DNA from: Capniomyces stellatus
Lineage: Eukaryota; Kickxellomycota; Harpellomycetes; Harpellales; Legeriomycetaceae
Assembly (NCBI GenBank): GCA_001661515.1
Contig: LUVW01000005.1
Location: forward strand, 334,263-398,262
Length of the DNA stretch: 64,000 nucleotides
Direction: 5' to 3'
The notes beneath the pieces were generated by a model, which saw only the letters and a list, made by a program, of their open reading frames with translations, ran no database searches and was not told the origin of the DNA. The translations under genes and the position numbers were made by a program. Positions 50,687 through 62,897 of the stretch are shown piece after piece (the first letter of the stretch is position 1; every line of letters begins with the position of its first letter).

Positions 50687-52225
50687 ATGGAAGGGATAAG
50701 ATCAGTATTGGACCAAGACTTATACAAGTTTTGCATGCAGCTCGCTGTAAGGGAGCACTATCGCAATGTGACTGTTAAATACATTTTCATAAACAGGGAC
50801 ACAAAAATGAAATTTAACTTGAAATCATACGAATGGATCGTTGCGAGAGTGAAGGGTAAACATTTGTATTTAAATGACATTATATAAAATGCTTGGGGTT
50901 AAACGTAATCACAAAACATGCAGGAATCAGTTTTAAATATTAGTTGTGCTTCTTGGCTCATAATTTTAACCTTATTTTCATATTTGTTCACCAGCTAGAA
51001 AAGTTGAAGTAAAGCTAATAAAAAGAATGAAAAAATATGTTTATATCCAATAGATATGGAGAGCCTAGTGCTAGCCCAGGACGAATACGAATTCTTAAAA
51101 CTAAACTGCAAGTACTTGACACAAGAGTACCTGGATTATTTAAAAGAGTATAGATTCAATCCATCGAAGCAGGTTAGCATTGAGTTTACGCCAATAAACA
51201 GTGCCGATTCAGAAAGCGCAGCTCTAAATCGCGATGGCAAAGAAGACAGGGAGAGGAATTGCACAAGTGAGAATCCGACAGGAGAAATCAAAATATCAAT
51301 TGAGGGAGAATGGAGCGAGGTGATTTTATATGAAGTACCATTGCTTTCCTTGCTTTCAGAGGCGTACTTTAAGTTTGTTGACCGTGACTGGAATATGGAG
51401 AGTCAGGCAGAGCTAATAAGAGGAAAGGCAACAGAGCTAATTAGTAATGGATGTATATTCTCCGAGTTTGGTACTAGAAGAAGACGGAATTTTGAGACTC
51501 AAGATCTGGTGGTTAGAGAGCTAAGCGAAATAACTAAAGCCACGGCCAGCAGTCTAGACAAAAGCAACAATGCGAATATGTTTACCGTGGAAGAAAAAAA
51601 AAAGCAAGGAAGAGTTGCGGGAACATCCAATGTCCATCTGGCCAAGTTGTACGGGGTGCCAGTAAGCGGGACTGTTGGACATGAGTGGACTATGGGGGTT
51701 GCGGCTTTGGAGAGAACATTTGAATGCGGGAATAGCTTGGCGCTACGAAAGTGGTACTCTACTTTCAAGGGAAGCCTGGGCATAGCTTTGACAGACACCT
51801 TCGGAACGCAAGCCTTTTTTTCCAATTTTGGCAGTGAGCTGAGCAGCCTGTATAACGGGCTGAGACACGACTCTGGGGACCCATTTAAGTTTGTAGACAG
51901 CTCGCTTGTGCATTACAGGAGCTTGGGAATAGACCCAAGCACCAAGGTGATAATATTTTCGGATGGATTGGACACTGAAAGAGCCATTACCCTACAAAAG
52001 TACTGCGACGAAAATAATGTTGGCTGCGCTTTTGGAATAGGCACGTTCTTGACAAACGACTTTACGTTTGCTTCAGATCCAAAAATCAAAAACAAGGCTA
52101 TGAATATAGTTATTAAGCTTGTGGAATGTGGGGGCACAGGGTGCGTAAAGCTAAGCGATGACCCTGGAAAACACACCGGGCTAAACGAAGACATAAATAG
52201 AGCCATCAAGGAGCTTGGGTATTGA
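50687..52225 (+). CDS. NPT1: Nicotinate phosphoribosyltransferase
   Basis: Converts nicotinate, PRPP and ATP to nicotinate mononucleotide, the entry step of Preiss-Handler NAD salvage. Two exons: 50687-50855 and 51054-52225 (donor G|GTAAAC, acceptor CAATAG), 446 residues, against 429 in yeast Npt1. Diagnostic segments, in order, are 'LDQDLYKFCMQLAVREHY', 'ILYEVPLLSLLSEAYFKF', 'FSEFGTRRRRNFETQDL', 'GTSNVHLAKLYGVPVSGT' directly followed by 'VGHEWTMG', 'LTDTFGT', 'RHDSGDPF', 'IIFSDGLD', 'FGIGTFLTNDF' and 'KLSDDPGKHTG'. The autophosphorylated His of GTVxHEW is present (about residue 266). A hydrophilic insert of about 25 residues (around 100-125) accounts for the extra length. It is convergent with NSA2, 285 bp apart. 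All active-site motifs are intact. Confidence 0.95.
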
Positions 52226-52510
52226 GCGCGCAAGCTTTTTATTCGCTTGTCAATAACTGTCAATGTCAGTTGTGTCTACTGTTTATTTCCCGCAAAGAGG
52301 ACATAAAGCATATATAGATATAGAGGGTTTGTTTATAGAACATTTTAATTGATTTTATTATTATTAAACAAAGTAAAATTTATTTTATTTTAAAATAAAG
52401 AAATGTGCCTAAACGTAGCTACTAGTCGGGAATGTACATGAAATATAGACTGTCCTGAGCTTGCAGAGTTAAAGCTCTAGCAAACCGCAGGCCCAGTCAA
52501 GTAATGTCAA

Positions 52511-53881
52511 TTAGACCAATAGAACAGAGTTTATACATCCATCGTTTTCTGGGTTATTTGTGATCTGAGCGTATTTCCCCCACACAACCTTACCACCAGT
52601 GGTAACCAGTCCAAGCTCGCTGACGTTCACTTCAATGATTGTTCCCTTAGTGAGTACACCGAGTTGGGTGTACATTGGACTTTGTGGATTCTTTTTGACA
52701 CCGATAATTGGCAATTGGAAGGTGGCTTTGAGTTCAGGATGTGTGACGTTCGCTTTTTTGTAACGGAGGGCCATTGGGCGAATAAATCTTTCGTATTTTG
52801 GAGGTTTTCTTGTGAATCCGTCTCCAATAAACGTTGCTTTTGTAACCATTCGCTTCCATGATTTAGCTATTTATTTGTTTATTTTGTTTTTGTTAATAAA
52901 AGCTGAAATCTTGTTATAGCCAACTCGCTTAGATAGAGTAGCGCAGTACAGTGCAGTATATTATATTATGGTACAAGTGCAGTAAAATGCAGTGTATCAT
53001 AGTATAGCAGCGTAGCCCAGACAGTTGCTATTAAGCATAATTACAGCCTGGTTTTTATTTTTACTGGTTTAAACACAACAATTGAAATACTATTACAAGA
53101 CTTACTTTTCTGTTTTCCTGTTTTGATAACCTTGAATGCTTCGTCTTCAGCTATTCCTCTAACCTTAGGCAGTGGAACGTTCCACTTTCCTGCCTTTTCC
53201 TTTCTCTTTTGCTTAATCATATTGCTCAAAATCTTGGCTCTCTGTTGACCTTCACGATCCAGCAGATAAGCTGGAACTGCACCTTCTGGAACTGCATCCC
53301 CAGTTTTTTGATTAGCATCCTTCTCTTCATGCATTTTTATTCTACAAGTCCATTTTAACAAATTTTGTTTAAATAAACGCTTTGTTCCAAAATCCATTAA
53401 ACTATATTTCTCAAACCAAATCTCGATTGAATTGCCATTTCTCCAACCACTTACGTTTTCTTCATTTGAATCTTCTCTGAATGTCTCTTCTTATTATAGA
53501 TCTTGGCCTTCAATCCATGCACCTTCTGGGCAAAAGCTGCTGTCTTATGGACTTGACGGGCTTCACGCTTACGCCTAAATGAGTTTTAGTAAATATAATT
53601 TATTTAGTAATCGCCAATCGCATACAGTTTATCAACAACAACCAACCAATATTCAACCAAACAAAATAGTAAGAAAATAAAACCACCCCTATTCTTACTT
53701 TCGCTCATCGTGATCCATACGTCTACCATGACGTCTGATCGACTCCTCAATGTACTCGTTTTGTGGCTATTCAAATTAAAATATTAATTTGTATCCTCGT
53801 TAAATCCAAATCTAAATCCAATTCAACTTTCAAACAAGAAGTATCGTGAATGCAGTTATAGCTTATTGCTGTGCTTACCAT
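52511..53881 (-). CDS. NSA2: Ribosome biogenesis factor Nsa2
   Basis: Nsa2 is a pre-60S assembly factor needed for 27S pre-rRNA processing. The gene is split into five exons: 53881-53879 (the ATG alone), 53766-53699, 53574-53455, 53341-53106 and 52866-52511. Phases all agree and the product is 260 residues, exactly the human length. Junction donors are GTAAGC, GTAAGA, GTAAGT and GTAAGT; acceptors are AATAG, TTTAG, TGTAG and AATAG. Family stretches are '[20 protein letters not shown]', '[20 protein letters not shown]', '[10 protein letters not shown]', '[20 protein letters not shown]', '[12 protein letters not shown]' and the nearly invariant C-terminus '[20 protein letters not shown]' through NNPENDGC. 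It is divergent from the CCDC174 gene. The single-codon first exon is the odd feature; it is supported by the donor directly after ATG and by the family N-terminus MPQNEYIE. Confidence 0.95.
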
Positions 53882-54099
53882 ATTGGACTCTGTTTAACTA
53901 TATACTAATATGAATTAAAGTTTAAAAAAAAGGTGCTAAATTGAGAGAAAGAAATCTTGATCGTCAAGCTTAATGGTTTTTTTCTTTGATTATTTTTTTT
54001 TTGTCTGTACTTTTAATAGTATTTTTTTTTTATGAATTTCTGATTTGGCTGCAAACTTTAATTGAACTTTTTTTTTACTAGTACTTTTTTTTTTTTTTT

Positions 54100-54130
<31 letters not shown>

Positions 54131-54639
54131 GTAAAATTTTTTGCTGACTTGCTTTATTTCTTGGTAATGATTACAAAATCCACTTTTTTTTACTTTGCTT
54201 TATTAATTTCAAATTCAATAATACAAATCTTGGTTTGATTTTCTTTGTCCATTCATTGATTCTTTTTTTATTTATTTTTGTATAAATCAAGCGGATTTCG
54301 CTGAAAACTAACTTTTTTTCTTTGTTCATGTCCAGAGACTAAAATTGGTTTGGCAGTGAAGCTTTTACTGAGCTAGACTATTTGCTGACTCTAGGGCTAA
54401 TTTAAAAAAAAAATTGCTAAACAATTTTTGGAACCACATTGATGTGGTTAAAAATACAAAACAATGCTGGTTCTTAATCCTAGGCCAAAGGTGTTCACTA
54501 TCATTATCCTTTGGCTACTTTTGGAACCAAGTGTTTATAACAGATCTGACTATGACCGCACAAGCACTCTTTGAGCCGATGTTGCAGCTGCGTCTATTGC
54601 GCCGACAATGGTTCTAGAGATGATTTATAATACGCTCCG

Positions 54640-54656
54640 GACTTATAAAATAAGTC
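54640..54656. other. Short inverted repeat (hairpin)
   Basis: Perfect 7-bp arms GACTTAT and ATAAGTC around an AAA loop, flanked by two CCGG-containing motifs (CTCCGG before, TTCCGGAA after). Its position, about 380 bp upstream of the CCDC174 ATG, allows a regulatory role, but nothing proves one. Confidence 0.45.
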
Positions 54657-54707
54657 TGATTGTTCCGGAACGTCAGAAGCTTTGAACGCGCATAGCTTGC
54701 CCGAAAA

Positions 54708-54771
54708 CCTAGGAACATAAAAACCTAGGAGTATTAAAGCTTAGGAGTATTAAAGCCTAAAAGCATAAAAA
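54708..54771. repeat. 16-bp tandem repeat, four copies
   Basis: Four adjacent 16-bp units based on CCTAGGAGTATTAAAG. Units 2 and 3 differ by one base; units 1 and 4 are more diverged. It lies in the promoter region between NSA2 and CCDC174. Confidence 0.85.
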
Positions 54772-55037
54772 AGTGTGGACCAAACAAGCCATTCAGCGTG
54801 TATTAATATTATGTAATTTGCTCGAGTCGAATAAAAAGTCTTGTTTTTAATTATCGTCGCCAGCTTTATATAAAAAGAGCAGTTTAAAACTTCATGTTTT
54901 TTGCAGCTTGGCCAGATTCAAAAAACCAAAACTTTGAGCCACCAAAGTAAAAATAGCATATCTAGGATAGTATTACTATACACACACACCTTACTACACA
55001 GCAAAAGAAACCGGCTTTAAAGCATATTTGGTTTGTG

Positions 55038-56703
55038 ATGCCAAAGAAGATATCAATTGGAGCTTCAGTCGTAAGTTCATGAGAAAAAATAATTAATGCA
55101 ATTTTGATACAACCAAATGCGTGCGATTTGTATCAAAATGTTGGTGTTTGTGCTATTATATATGATGTAGTCACTAGACTTGCTTTCGGAGCTAGAGAGC
55201 GCTAAAAACAAACATAAACAGTTAAATTCCAAGGAAATAAGGGCGCAATCAAAATCTACCATAGTAAGTGCCCCTGTGAAATTATGTTGTTCGTTCATGA
55301 TATCGTGATAATACAAATTTCCTGTCCTTCTGCGGTGATGTTTTCGCATTAAGTAACACTGTTTTATGTTATTTTTTTAAAAAAAAGAAAAAGAAAAAAG
55401 AGTCTGCCAAGAATCGCGGGGTTTCAGAAAGGAGCGAACGGGATGTAAAGAGTCGAAGCGGCAATGCAGATCCTGAGAAGAGTTTGGAGAATAGTAGAGC
55501 AGCGTTGATAAGAAAGGCTAAACTGTATGACGAATTACAAAGTGGAAAGATAATAAACCAAGATTCAAATCCAACGATATCGAGAATAGTGATTGAAGGT
55601 TCCGTTGACTTTGAAAGTAAATCAATTGAAAATATCCTTGGTGATAAATCGACGAGACTTCTCCTGGACGAGAGTAGCTCAAAGCAGAAAGACAGTGTTG
55701 TAGAATTTGAAAGCGTATGTTTGACACCAATATATCGCAATAGCCGTTAATGGGGCCATTATTGCTGGTTGATTTTAACTAATGTGTTTGAATATCCACT
55801 GTTTGGCGCTTTTTTATTTTTAGGGCGATCCTTGGGTAGAGTTTGTTGACGAGTTTGGGAGATCTAGAGTTTTGCGACAGAGCAAAATACCAAAGTAATG
55901 AGGCTATGGCAGTTGCTTTTTTATATTTAATACTTTTGCTGTGCTGAGTTACAACGGTTGTGATGTTAAAATAGAAGAAATGTTGAAAAGGAGAAACTGG
56001 CGGAAGACGAACCAGAGCTATTTTCTAAGGATATGGCCATGAATAAAGCTCGGGAGGAGTGGGAAAAGAGCGCTGATAAAGAAACAAATATGTTTGCTCA
56101 TTATAATGATAAAAACGGTAATTTATGTTTTTCTTTTATTCTTCTGAGAATGACCGTAGATATAAGTTTGCTTTTTTTGGAGCAACAAGTTTGACATTAG
56201 AAGGATGTAGTAGCTGTGATTCATCAAATATCGATTTGGAGGGTCTATACTTATTTATTATTCTATGCACTAAATCTGATTGACAGAGGTGAGAATCAAA
56301 GGGGCGGGGTTCTACAGACTATCGCAGGATAATGAAACTAGGCTTCAGCAATTGCAGGAGCTAGAAGACTTGCGCAAAGAGGTTAGTTAAAGCAGAGTAA
56401 CAGCTCGAACTATTTTTTTTTCCGGTTAATTGATGTTGTTTGATGTCGATTGATATTTATTGATGTTGATTGATACAAGATCAGAGCTGATATGTTTGTT
56501 TAACCTTTTAATGGCTAAAAAAAAATAACAGTACTGATTTTTTTATTTATGTGATTTATTGGCAACAATGCTGAATTTAGACTGAAAGTAAACGGATGAA
56601 CAGAGTTCCCATTACCCAAAGGAGAGAGAACCTGATAAGTGAGCAAAAAAAGCGAGTGTTAAGGTCTTTTAGGAAGCGCAAGCACCAAAGCCAGGTTGAT
56701 TAG
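55038..56703 (+). CDS. CCDC174: CCDC174-family protein
   Basis: CCDC174 is a nuclear coiled-coil protein linked to mRNA metabolism (exon junction complex partner in vertebrates). Seven exons were assembled: 55038-55070, 55171-55263, 55388-55714, 55824-55894, 55975-56117, 56287-56381 and 56581-56703, giving 294 residues, shorter than the 467 of human. Matching blocks are 'SLDLLSELESAKNKHKQ', 'NRGVSERSERDVKS', 'LIRKAKLYDELQSGK', 'GDPWVEFVDEFGRSR' (human DPSEEWVDYVDSLGRSR), 'LFSKDMAMNKAREEWEK' and 'VRIKGAGFYRLSQD' (human GVGYFAFARD). The Lys/Arg tail is shorter than in animals. The exon 3 acceptor sits in a poly(A) run (AAAAAAG) with no pyrimidines, so its first codons (Lys-Lys) are uncertain by two. 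Exon 6 uses an unusual GTTAGT donor. It is convergent with the transporter gene, 168 bp apart. Confidence 0.8.
56542..56567. repeat. 26-bp dispersed repeat, copy 2
   Basis: Second copy of the 26-bp sequence found at 8256-8281, with one mismatch. Here it lies in the last intron of the CCDC174 gene, just upstream of the acceptor. Confidence 0.6.
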
Positions 56704-56871
56704 ACCAGCCAGGGGTTTAAAAGATTTTGTACATAGAATAGCCGCCTACAGGTGTTGGCTTTTTAGGGATGTTTTACTTTATTTCTATTATTTGGATAGT
56801 AAAATAACAGAGTATGTATATAAGGCGGGTAATAAAGTATGATTGAAAAACGTAGAGTATTTCCGTTTCAG

Positions 56872-58613
56872 CTAGAGCTTGTATCTGAATTGGGGGTGGA
56901 AATTGTTCAAGTTGCGCTGTTCATCTTCAGTTAGGTGCGACACGTCTATATAGTTGCCAGAGCGTACTTTATTGCTGGTGTAAAAGTCGTATGCCATAGC
57001 GAGCACCAGAATGTTGGTAAATATAAGAATTCCAACGGTAAAAGCAAACCCAGCAGTAAAAGCCGGTGCCAGCTCAGCAATAAACATAGTAGGGATAACA
57101 ACGCCGCTAAGATTTCCAATGGAGATAATGATGGCCGAGGCGACCAGTCGCTTAGCGACACCGCCTTGGTTAATCGAGCTCCAGGTGACAAGAATTGGGA
57201 TACATGGACAAATCCCAAACCCAGCCACGCAGAAGAATACCAAACGGAGAACCGTGTTGGTGGCAAAACCTGAAACAGAAAATCCTACAATCGATATGAT
57301 TAAAAAGATTGTGCATATTTTCCAATACGCTATCTTGTTGATGATAAACAGAAGACAAATAACACCAATCAATCCCGCAAGCGTGGGGATTGCCGACATA
57401 TAGGTAGCAGTGACGCTTGCGTATCCCAAGCTTTTGATTAGTGTAGGGCCGAATATCCCGACTGTGGTGAATCCGCAAGTGATTCCAAAGTAAATAACAG
57501 CCTGGGCCCACATTCTCCAGTCGAGCATCAAAACTACGGATTGTTTAATTCCCAGTTTTGCCTGTGACGCTACACCCTGGTCGTATCGTAATCGCTTTAA
57601 AGTGACTTCCTTTTCTTGATCGGAAAGGAATGGAACTGTTTCTGGATAGTCGCATATATAGAAATACGCCAAAATTCCAAAAAGCAGCGTGATCCCACCT
57701 TCCACAATCAAAATCATCTGGTATGGCTTGAATTTGGTGCTCTATATTCCAGGTTAAATTGTTTAGATTGTATAAATACATCGTTGGGACAATATAAGAA
57801 ATTCAATTTTATCCAAAAGACACGTCTTTGTTTTTGGGGATGCCGAGGATATAATAAGAATCGATAATTTCGGTGTCAATCCAGAACTTACGTTAATGGA
57901 AACCAATGCAGCGGCCAATGGGCCACCGACGATTCCAGAAATAGGCGCTATACTGAAGAACAGTGTCATACGAACTCCAATTTCTTGGCGAGTGTACCAA
58001 TAAGGAAGATACGCTACAACACCTGGAACAATTCCTGCCTCAAACACACCCAGAAACCCTCTTATTATGATGAATTCAGTTCCGTTTTTGGCTACTGCCT
58101 GTATCATGCATACTATTGCCCAAGAACAAGCAATGAAAGAGAACCATATGTGGGGCTTCATGCGCTTTAAAATGATATTTGATGGTGCTATTGGGAATGT
58201 TAGGTTTTGGGTATTGTATGTTAATACATTTGGGTTCTACGAGTACAAGTGGTTTGCATCCTATTTTCTTTTATTGGTATAAACAATACTAGTGGTGGAT
58301 GTTTTTTGAACTTACTTTCGCAAAGAATGTAGGTGGCGTAAAATACAGCTGTGACAGCTGCTTCCTCGGCACCATTTAAACCAAGAGCTGGTCTTAGCCC
58401 ATTTGCCAGGGCAGCTCCGATATTTGTACGATCCAATAACCCACCAAAATACACCAGTATAATAATTGGCAGAACTCGAAAATCAAACTTCCGCAGGCAC
58501 ACTTTGGCAATTTGCTCCTCCTCTGCAGTCAACTCAATAGCGTCGTTTATATCTCTATGTTTTCCCTCCTGGATAGACACGCTATCGATGTTCTTTTCTT
58601 GCAGTTCCCCCAT
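56872..58613 (-). CDS. MFS anion:cation symporter, Dal5/Tna1-like
   Basis: Major facilitator permease of the fungal allantoate/nicotinate (ACS) group at the plasma membrane. Three exons: 58613-58316, 58187-57892 and 57741-56872 (donors GTAAGT, GTAAGT; acceptors CAATAG, TATAG), 487 residues. Family features are the polar N-terminus, TM1 'VLPIIILVYFGGLLDRTNIG' (the LDRxNIG signature), 'ILCETPSNIILKRMKPHIW' in TM2-3, 'RGFLGVFEAGIVPGVVAYLP' (TM4), the central loop 'CDYPETVPFLSDQEKEVTLK' and six further hydrophobic helices, then a short soluble tail. Twelve helices fit the family. The substrate cannot be read from the sequence; relatives carry nicotinate, allantoate, pantothenate, biotin precursors or tartrate. 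NPT1 nearby makes nicotinate an attractive guess. Confidence 0.9.
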
Positions 58614-61600
58614 TGTTTATTTATAGAACCCAGTTCACAGTAAACAGATGTTTAATTAGATATTGATTAGTTGTGTTACAAACCGACGTGATATTAGCAC
58701 TGTTGATATGTTGTATGTATTTAGCAGTATTAATCTAGGTTAAAATACTTTGTATCAAGATAAGAGAGTGCGTATTTATGTAGATTAAGATGTTTTCAGT
58801 AATCCAGCTCTTTTTTTCTCCTCTAAATAGATAAAAATAAAAGTATAAAAGCTTAAAATAAAATCTTTTTTTTTCTCATTTAGATCGTGGTTTATGGTTG
58901 GTGTATTGTTTGCAGAGTAGATCAAATAAATCCAAGTTCATTTTAAATTAGTGATAGTGTGCTAAAGTTAGTCAGTTGTAGATTTTAATGTTGCACTTTA
59001 CAATCCTGAAACAAATGTATTCAGCATTCTTATCGATAGATCAGCTACTTGGAGCGAATAAAGCAATGCTAAGCCATTGACATATTTTACAAAACCTAAA
59101 ATTTTCTAGATGGTTTTGTGATTGGTGGATGAGGTTGAAGTCTGTCTAAAGCTGACACGGGTAGCATTTGCGGCTGGTTAGATGGTGCGAAGTTCAGATT
59201 GTTGTGTTATTTTTTTTTGGGAGGGGGGGGGGAAGGTTTGGTATACTGTTGGCATCGTCTTTGGTTTTATTAAGATCAAATAACTGGTTTTTAAATTGTG
59301 TTACCAGATGGTGTGTTTTTTTTCCCTTCTTTTTCTGCCTGCTTTTATATTTTTCAAAATGGTATCGACGCTTTTCCATTTTCAGCTGAAGCAATAAGCG
59401 ACTAATTAAAACCTTAAATCTGCTAAGGGGTGTTGTCCTTTTGATCAAAGGCCAAATTGATTGGACTTGGCTTCTTTTTCATATTTTATTTCTATTTTAT
59501 TTTTTTCCAGTATCAATCAACTTGTTTCATGATTTGGCTATTTTGTATGTTAACGATTCGAAAAATATTATAGTTGGCTGAGCATAATTAGTAAACATCT
59601 TAATTTCAATCAAAAAATTAAAATCAAAAAAAAAATTCACCTGCATTTCAATAGTAATAATAATAATAATAAAAATACACCTGCATTTCAAAAATATTAA
59701 AAAAACACCACTTGCATCCAAAAAAAAGATATATCTTTAAAGGATAATTGATGAATTTTTAAAAGATAAACATGAATGTCCAATGGTAATTCCAGCAAGC
59801 ATATTTAACTCGATGAATGTCTTTTAAGGGTATTATTTTAAAAACATTGTACTTTAAAATCTTTGTGCTTTAAACCAATATTGTGCGATTTACAAAGCTG
59901 GTGAATGCAGGATTAACACCCAGCACAATCAGCGTATTTATTTTATAGCCAGGCCAAATTTTAATTTCCTTAAACAACTGAATGTACTTTGGGGTGCCGT
60001 TTATATTGTTAGTGGGCGATTATGGAACTTGCCATTTAAGAAAGAAAGAAAGAAAACACTTTCAACCGGGTTATTATAAGACCAAGTGAAAGGCTTGTGT
60101 ATACTAATAACAGCATCTTTGTGACACTTTGATTCGGTAGGGAGGAGATGAAGGAGAAGGTGTATAGTCAGTTATAGAGTTGATTTACTTATAGTTTTGT
60201 AGAAACACATACTTTAAAGCGACGCAACTCCAATAATCAAAATTCAGTTAGGAAATGCTAACATACATAGTTGGCTTGCTTGATTTGGCTAATGGGGTCC
60301 AATTTAAAGTTTTTCTAGCAAAAATAGGCCAAGGATTTAATTGTTGGAGTAACATAAGGATATAAACATAGTATGATTTTTTTATTATTATTGAAATATA
60401 TAGTATGATTTCAGTGAGTGTCAAAATTGAGTACATAATACATCATCGCTGAATCAAAGTCAATAAAAATGGTATAAAAATATGTCTCTAGTCGCATATT
60501 TTAAACAAGGGTGCAGAATGTATAACGATGGTGAAATGAAAAAGCTGGATATAATATAATATGGTAAATCAAGAGTGGATGTAAAACCAAATGAAGGTTA
60601 GGGCAAAGAATGAAATAAAATGATACATGCAATTGAAGTCATAAACAGAGAAACAGTGGGAAAATGACGAGGAAATCAAAAACATTATGGTGCCAGAAAG
60701 GAGCAAGTAAGGGCTGAGCCAACTAGGTTCATTTTGCAAATAGGTGTTCAAGTTTGGGGTGTATGGAAGAACAAAATAGTCTCAAAAGCGGAATTGAATA
60801 AAAGTAATCAACGTGTCGTATAGTTTAACCAAGATAGGTTAAGTACGACTTTTTTTGTTTATTCCAACTTTTCAAAGTACTTTTGTCAAGTTCTTAATAT
60901 TGTTGATATTTTCCCAGTTGTTAGAAAATTGATATTAGTGTAGAAGTGACGTTAGAGTGTATTGTAATAGAGCGAGATGGAAATCTGAGCTGGACACAAC
61001 TAGTGCATATCAGTTTCGATTTGAATTTGAATTGAATTTGAGTTTTATCTTTGAACTTGAATTTAAATCTAGTTTAATAGTAATCCAACAGCAACTATAC
61101 TTAGTTTTAGTGTTATTTTTAAGTTTTACATAACACTTTAGTAAAGCTGGGAATTAAGACATAGATGGCAAAGCTAAATGAGGAAAAAAGAGCACTATCT
61201 TAACATCAATAGTAGCAATAAAAGAAAAGGAGGGAGAAAAGGTGAAAAGAGGGTAAATTGATTGAGAAAAAAGGTGTCAAGTTTTGTTCTGAATTTGGAT
61301 TATTTAATTTTGCATCAAGCCATTGAAAAGTGTTCTTTTAAAAGCGATTATATAAAAGGTGGAAAGGTATTGGTTGAAATGAGAAGGCAATACAAATGAA
61401 TTAAAGGCAAAAAAAAAGAAAAAAAGAAAGTTGTTATCAGAATTCGATTATTTTTACGTACGGCAAAATAGAGCAAAACCCCAAGCCAAGTCAGTTTTTT
61501 TAGGCACTGAAATAAATCATGTAATTTTATTTTAAAAAATTTGGAATCAAAAAGAAAAAAAAGGTTGGGAAAAAGTAAATAGAAGCTAGAAAAAAAAATT

Positions 61601-62897
61601 AAAAAACAAAAGAAAAAGCTAGGAAAAAAAGAAAAAGCTAGGAAAAAAAGAAAAAAAAAGAAAAAAAAAATAAAAAAGAGGGCAAAAAAAAAAAGTGGCA
61701 AAAATAAAGCTTAAAAAATAATGCTAGGAATAACAGAGATAAAAAATAAGGACTTGAAGGAAGGTTTGTTAAAGTAAATTATAGAAATTAGTTCTATAGT
61801 TACATTATAAAGGTCGAACAAGATCAAATACAAATAGGAGCGGGGATAAGGATAGGGAAACGAACAGCAAAAGGAGGCATTAAAGTCAAGAAGCTAGAAG
61901 GAAGACGGAATAGAAAAAGCAAAAAAAGCAAAGCGGTATTGATTTAATTTACAATCGCGCGGTCAGCAGGGATAGCCATTGTTGGCAAGTGTTCGATTCA
62001 GCACTTAATAAGGTGCAAATAAACGAGGAGAGATAGGACATAAAAACCAAGTAAAAAAAAGGACCGCCAGATAGCGACAAAGGTGGTAGGTTAGGTATAG
62101 TCAGAGGCAGACGTACACAGAAGATAGAGAATCTAGGAATAATACAACGAAGAGGAAGAAGATAGAAAAAACATCAATGTATACTCGAGCGTAAAGATTA
62201 TTAGACGCCAGAAGGTTAAATAAAAAATTAAGTTTTTTTTTCTCTCCTTTGCTTCGGCTCGCTTTCTGACTATTGGGCTTTTTAACCAAACTTTTATTTT
62301 CAAGGTGAGTAAATTGATGTAAATATAAATGGTTAGTTATTTATATTTTGAAAACGCCTAGTTATTAATGTGAAGTGGTAAAGAAAAGAGAGTCGAGGAT
62401 AAACACAATTTTTTTCAGAATGAAAAATGAGGCAATACTAAACCTTGATTTATATTTTAAAAAAAAACAAATAGATTAGGACAGAAAAAATAAAGTAGAA
62501 GAAGGATAGGGAGTAAGGAAAGACTAAAAGTGATTGTGTGCGAAAGAAAGAGAAAAGTTTGAGTGTTTTCTTTTTGTTACTTGGCCAAAGACCAAAAGCA
62601 AGTAAAAAAAAAAGGGGACGATAATAAAGGGTGAGAGGGGAGAAGTGTTGGAGAAACGGGATTGAATTAGATATAACAACAGCATTGGTAGTAGCGAGAA
62701 TAATATTGCAGCGTACAAACATATAACCATAATTTTATTAAACGAAAAAAAAACGAGCACGAATAAAGAGAGAGAGAGAGAGAGAGAGAAAGATACGAAA
62801 ACCTGGACAAAAAAAAAAGAAAGGGGGGCAAAATAAAAAAAGTATAAAACAAAATTGAAAAACAAAAACTAGAAGGGATTAATAAAAAAACAGAAAT
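58614..62897. other. Gene-poor AT-rich region
   Basis: 4.3 kb upstream of both the transporter (-) and the Asn/Gln-rich gene (+). Contains a G10 run (59223-59232), long A-rich stretches at 61540-61700, and an (AG)n tract at 62767-62789 close to the start of the right-edge gene. No exon with a recognisable segment was found. 61900-62897 is probably the leader or promoter of the next gene. Confidence 0.45.
62767..62789. repeat. (AG)n microsatellite
   Basis: Eleven AG dinucleotides about 110 bp upstream of the ATG at 62898, probably in the promoter or 5' leader. Confidence 0.8.

Larger units (their letters stand above)
53882..55037. other. Divergent promoter region NSA2/CCDC174
   Basis: 1.16 kb shared 5' flank. 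The NSA2 side is dominated by T tracts (54083-54130). The CCDC174 side holds a G+C-richer island (54440-54720) with a small hairpin and a 16-bp tandem repeat. Short open frames occur on both strands in the island (for example 54414-54617, +), none recognised. Confidence 0.5.
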
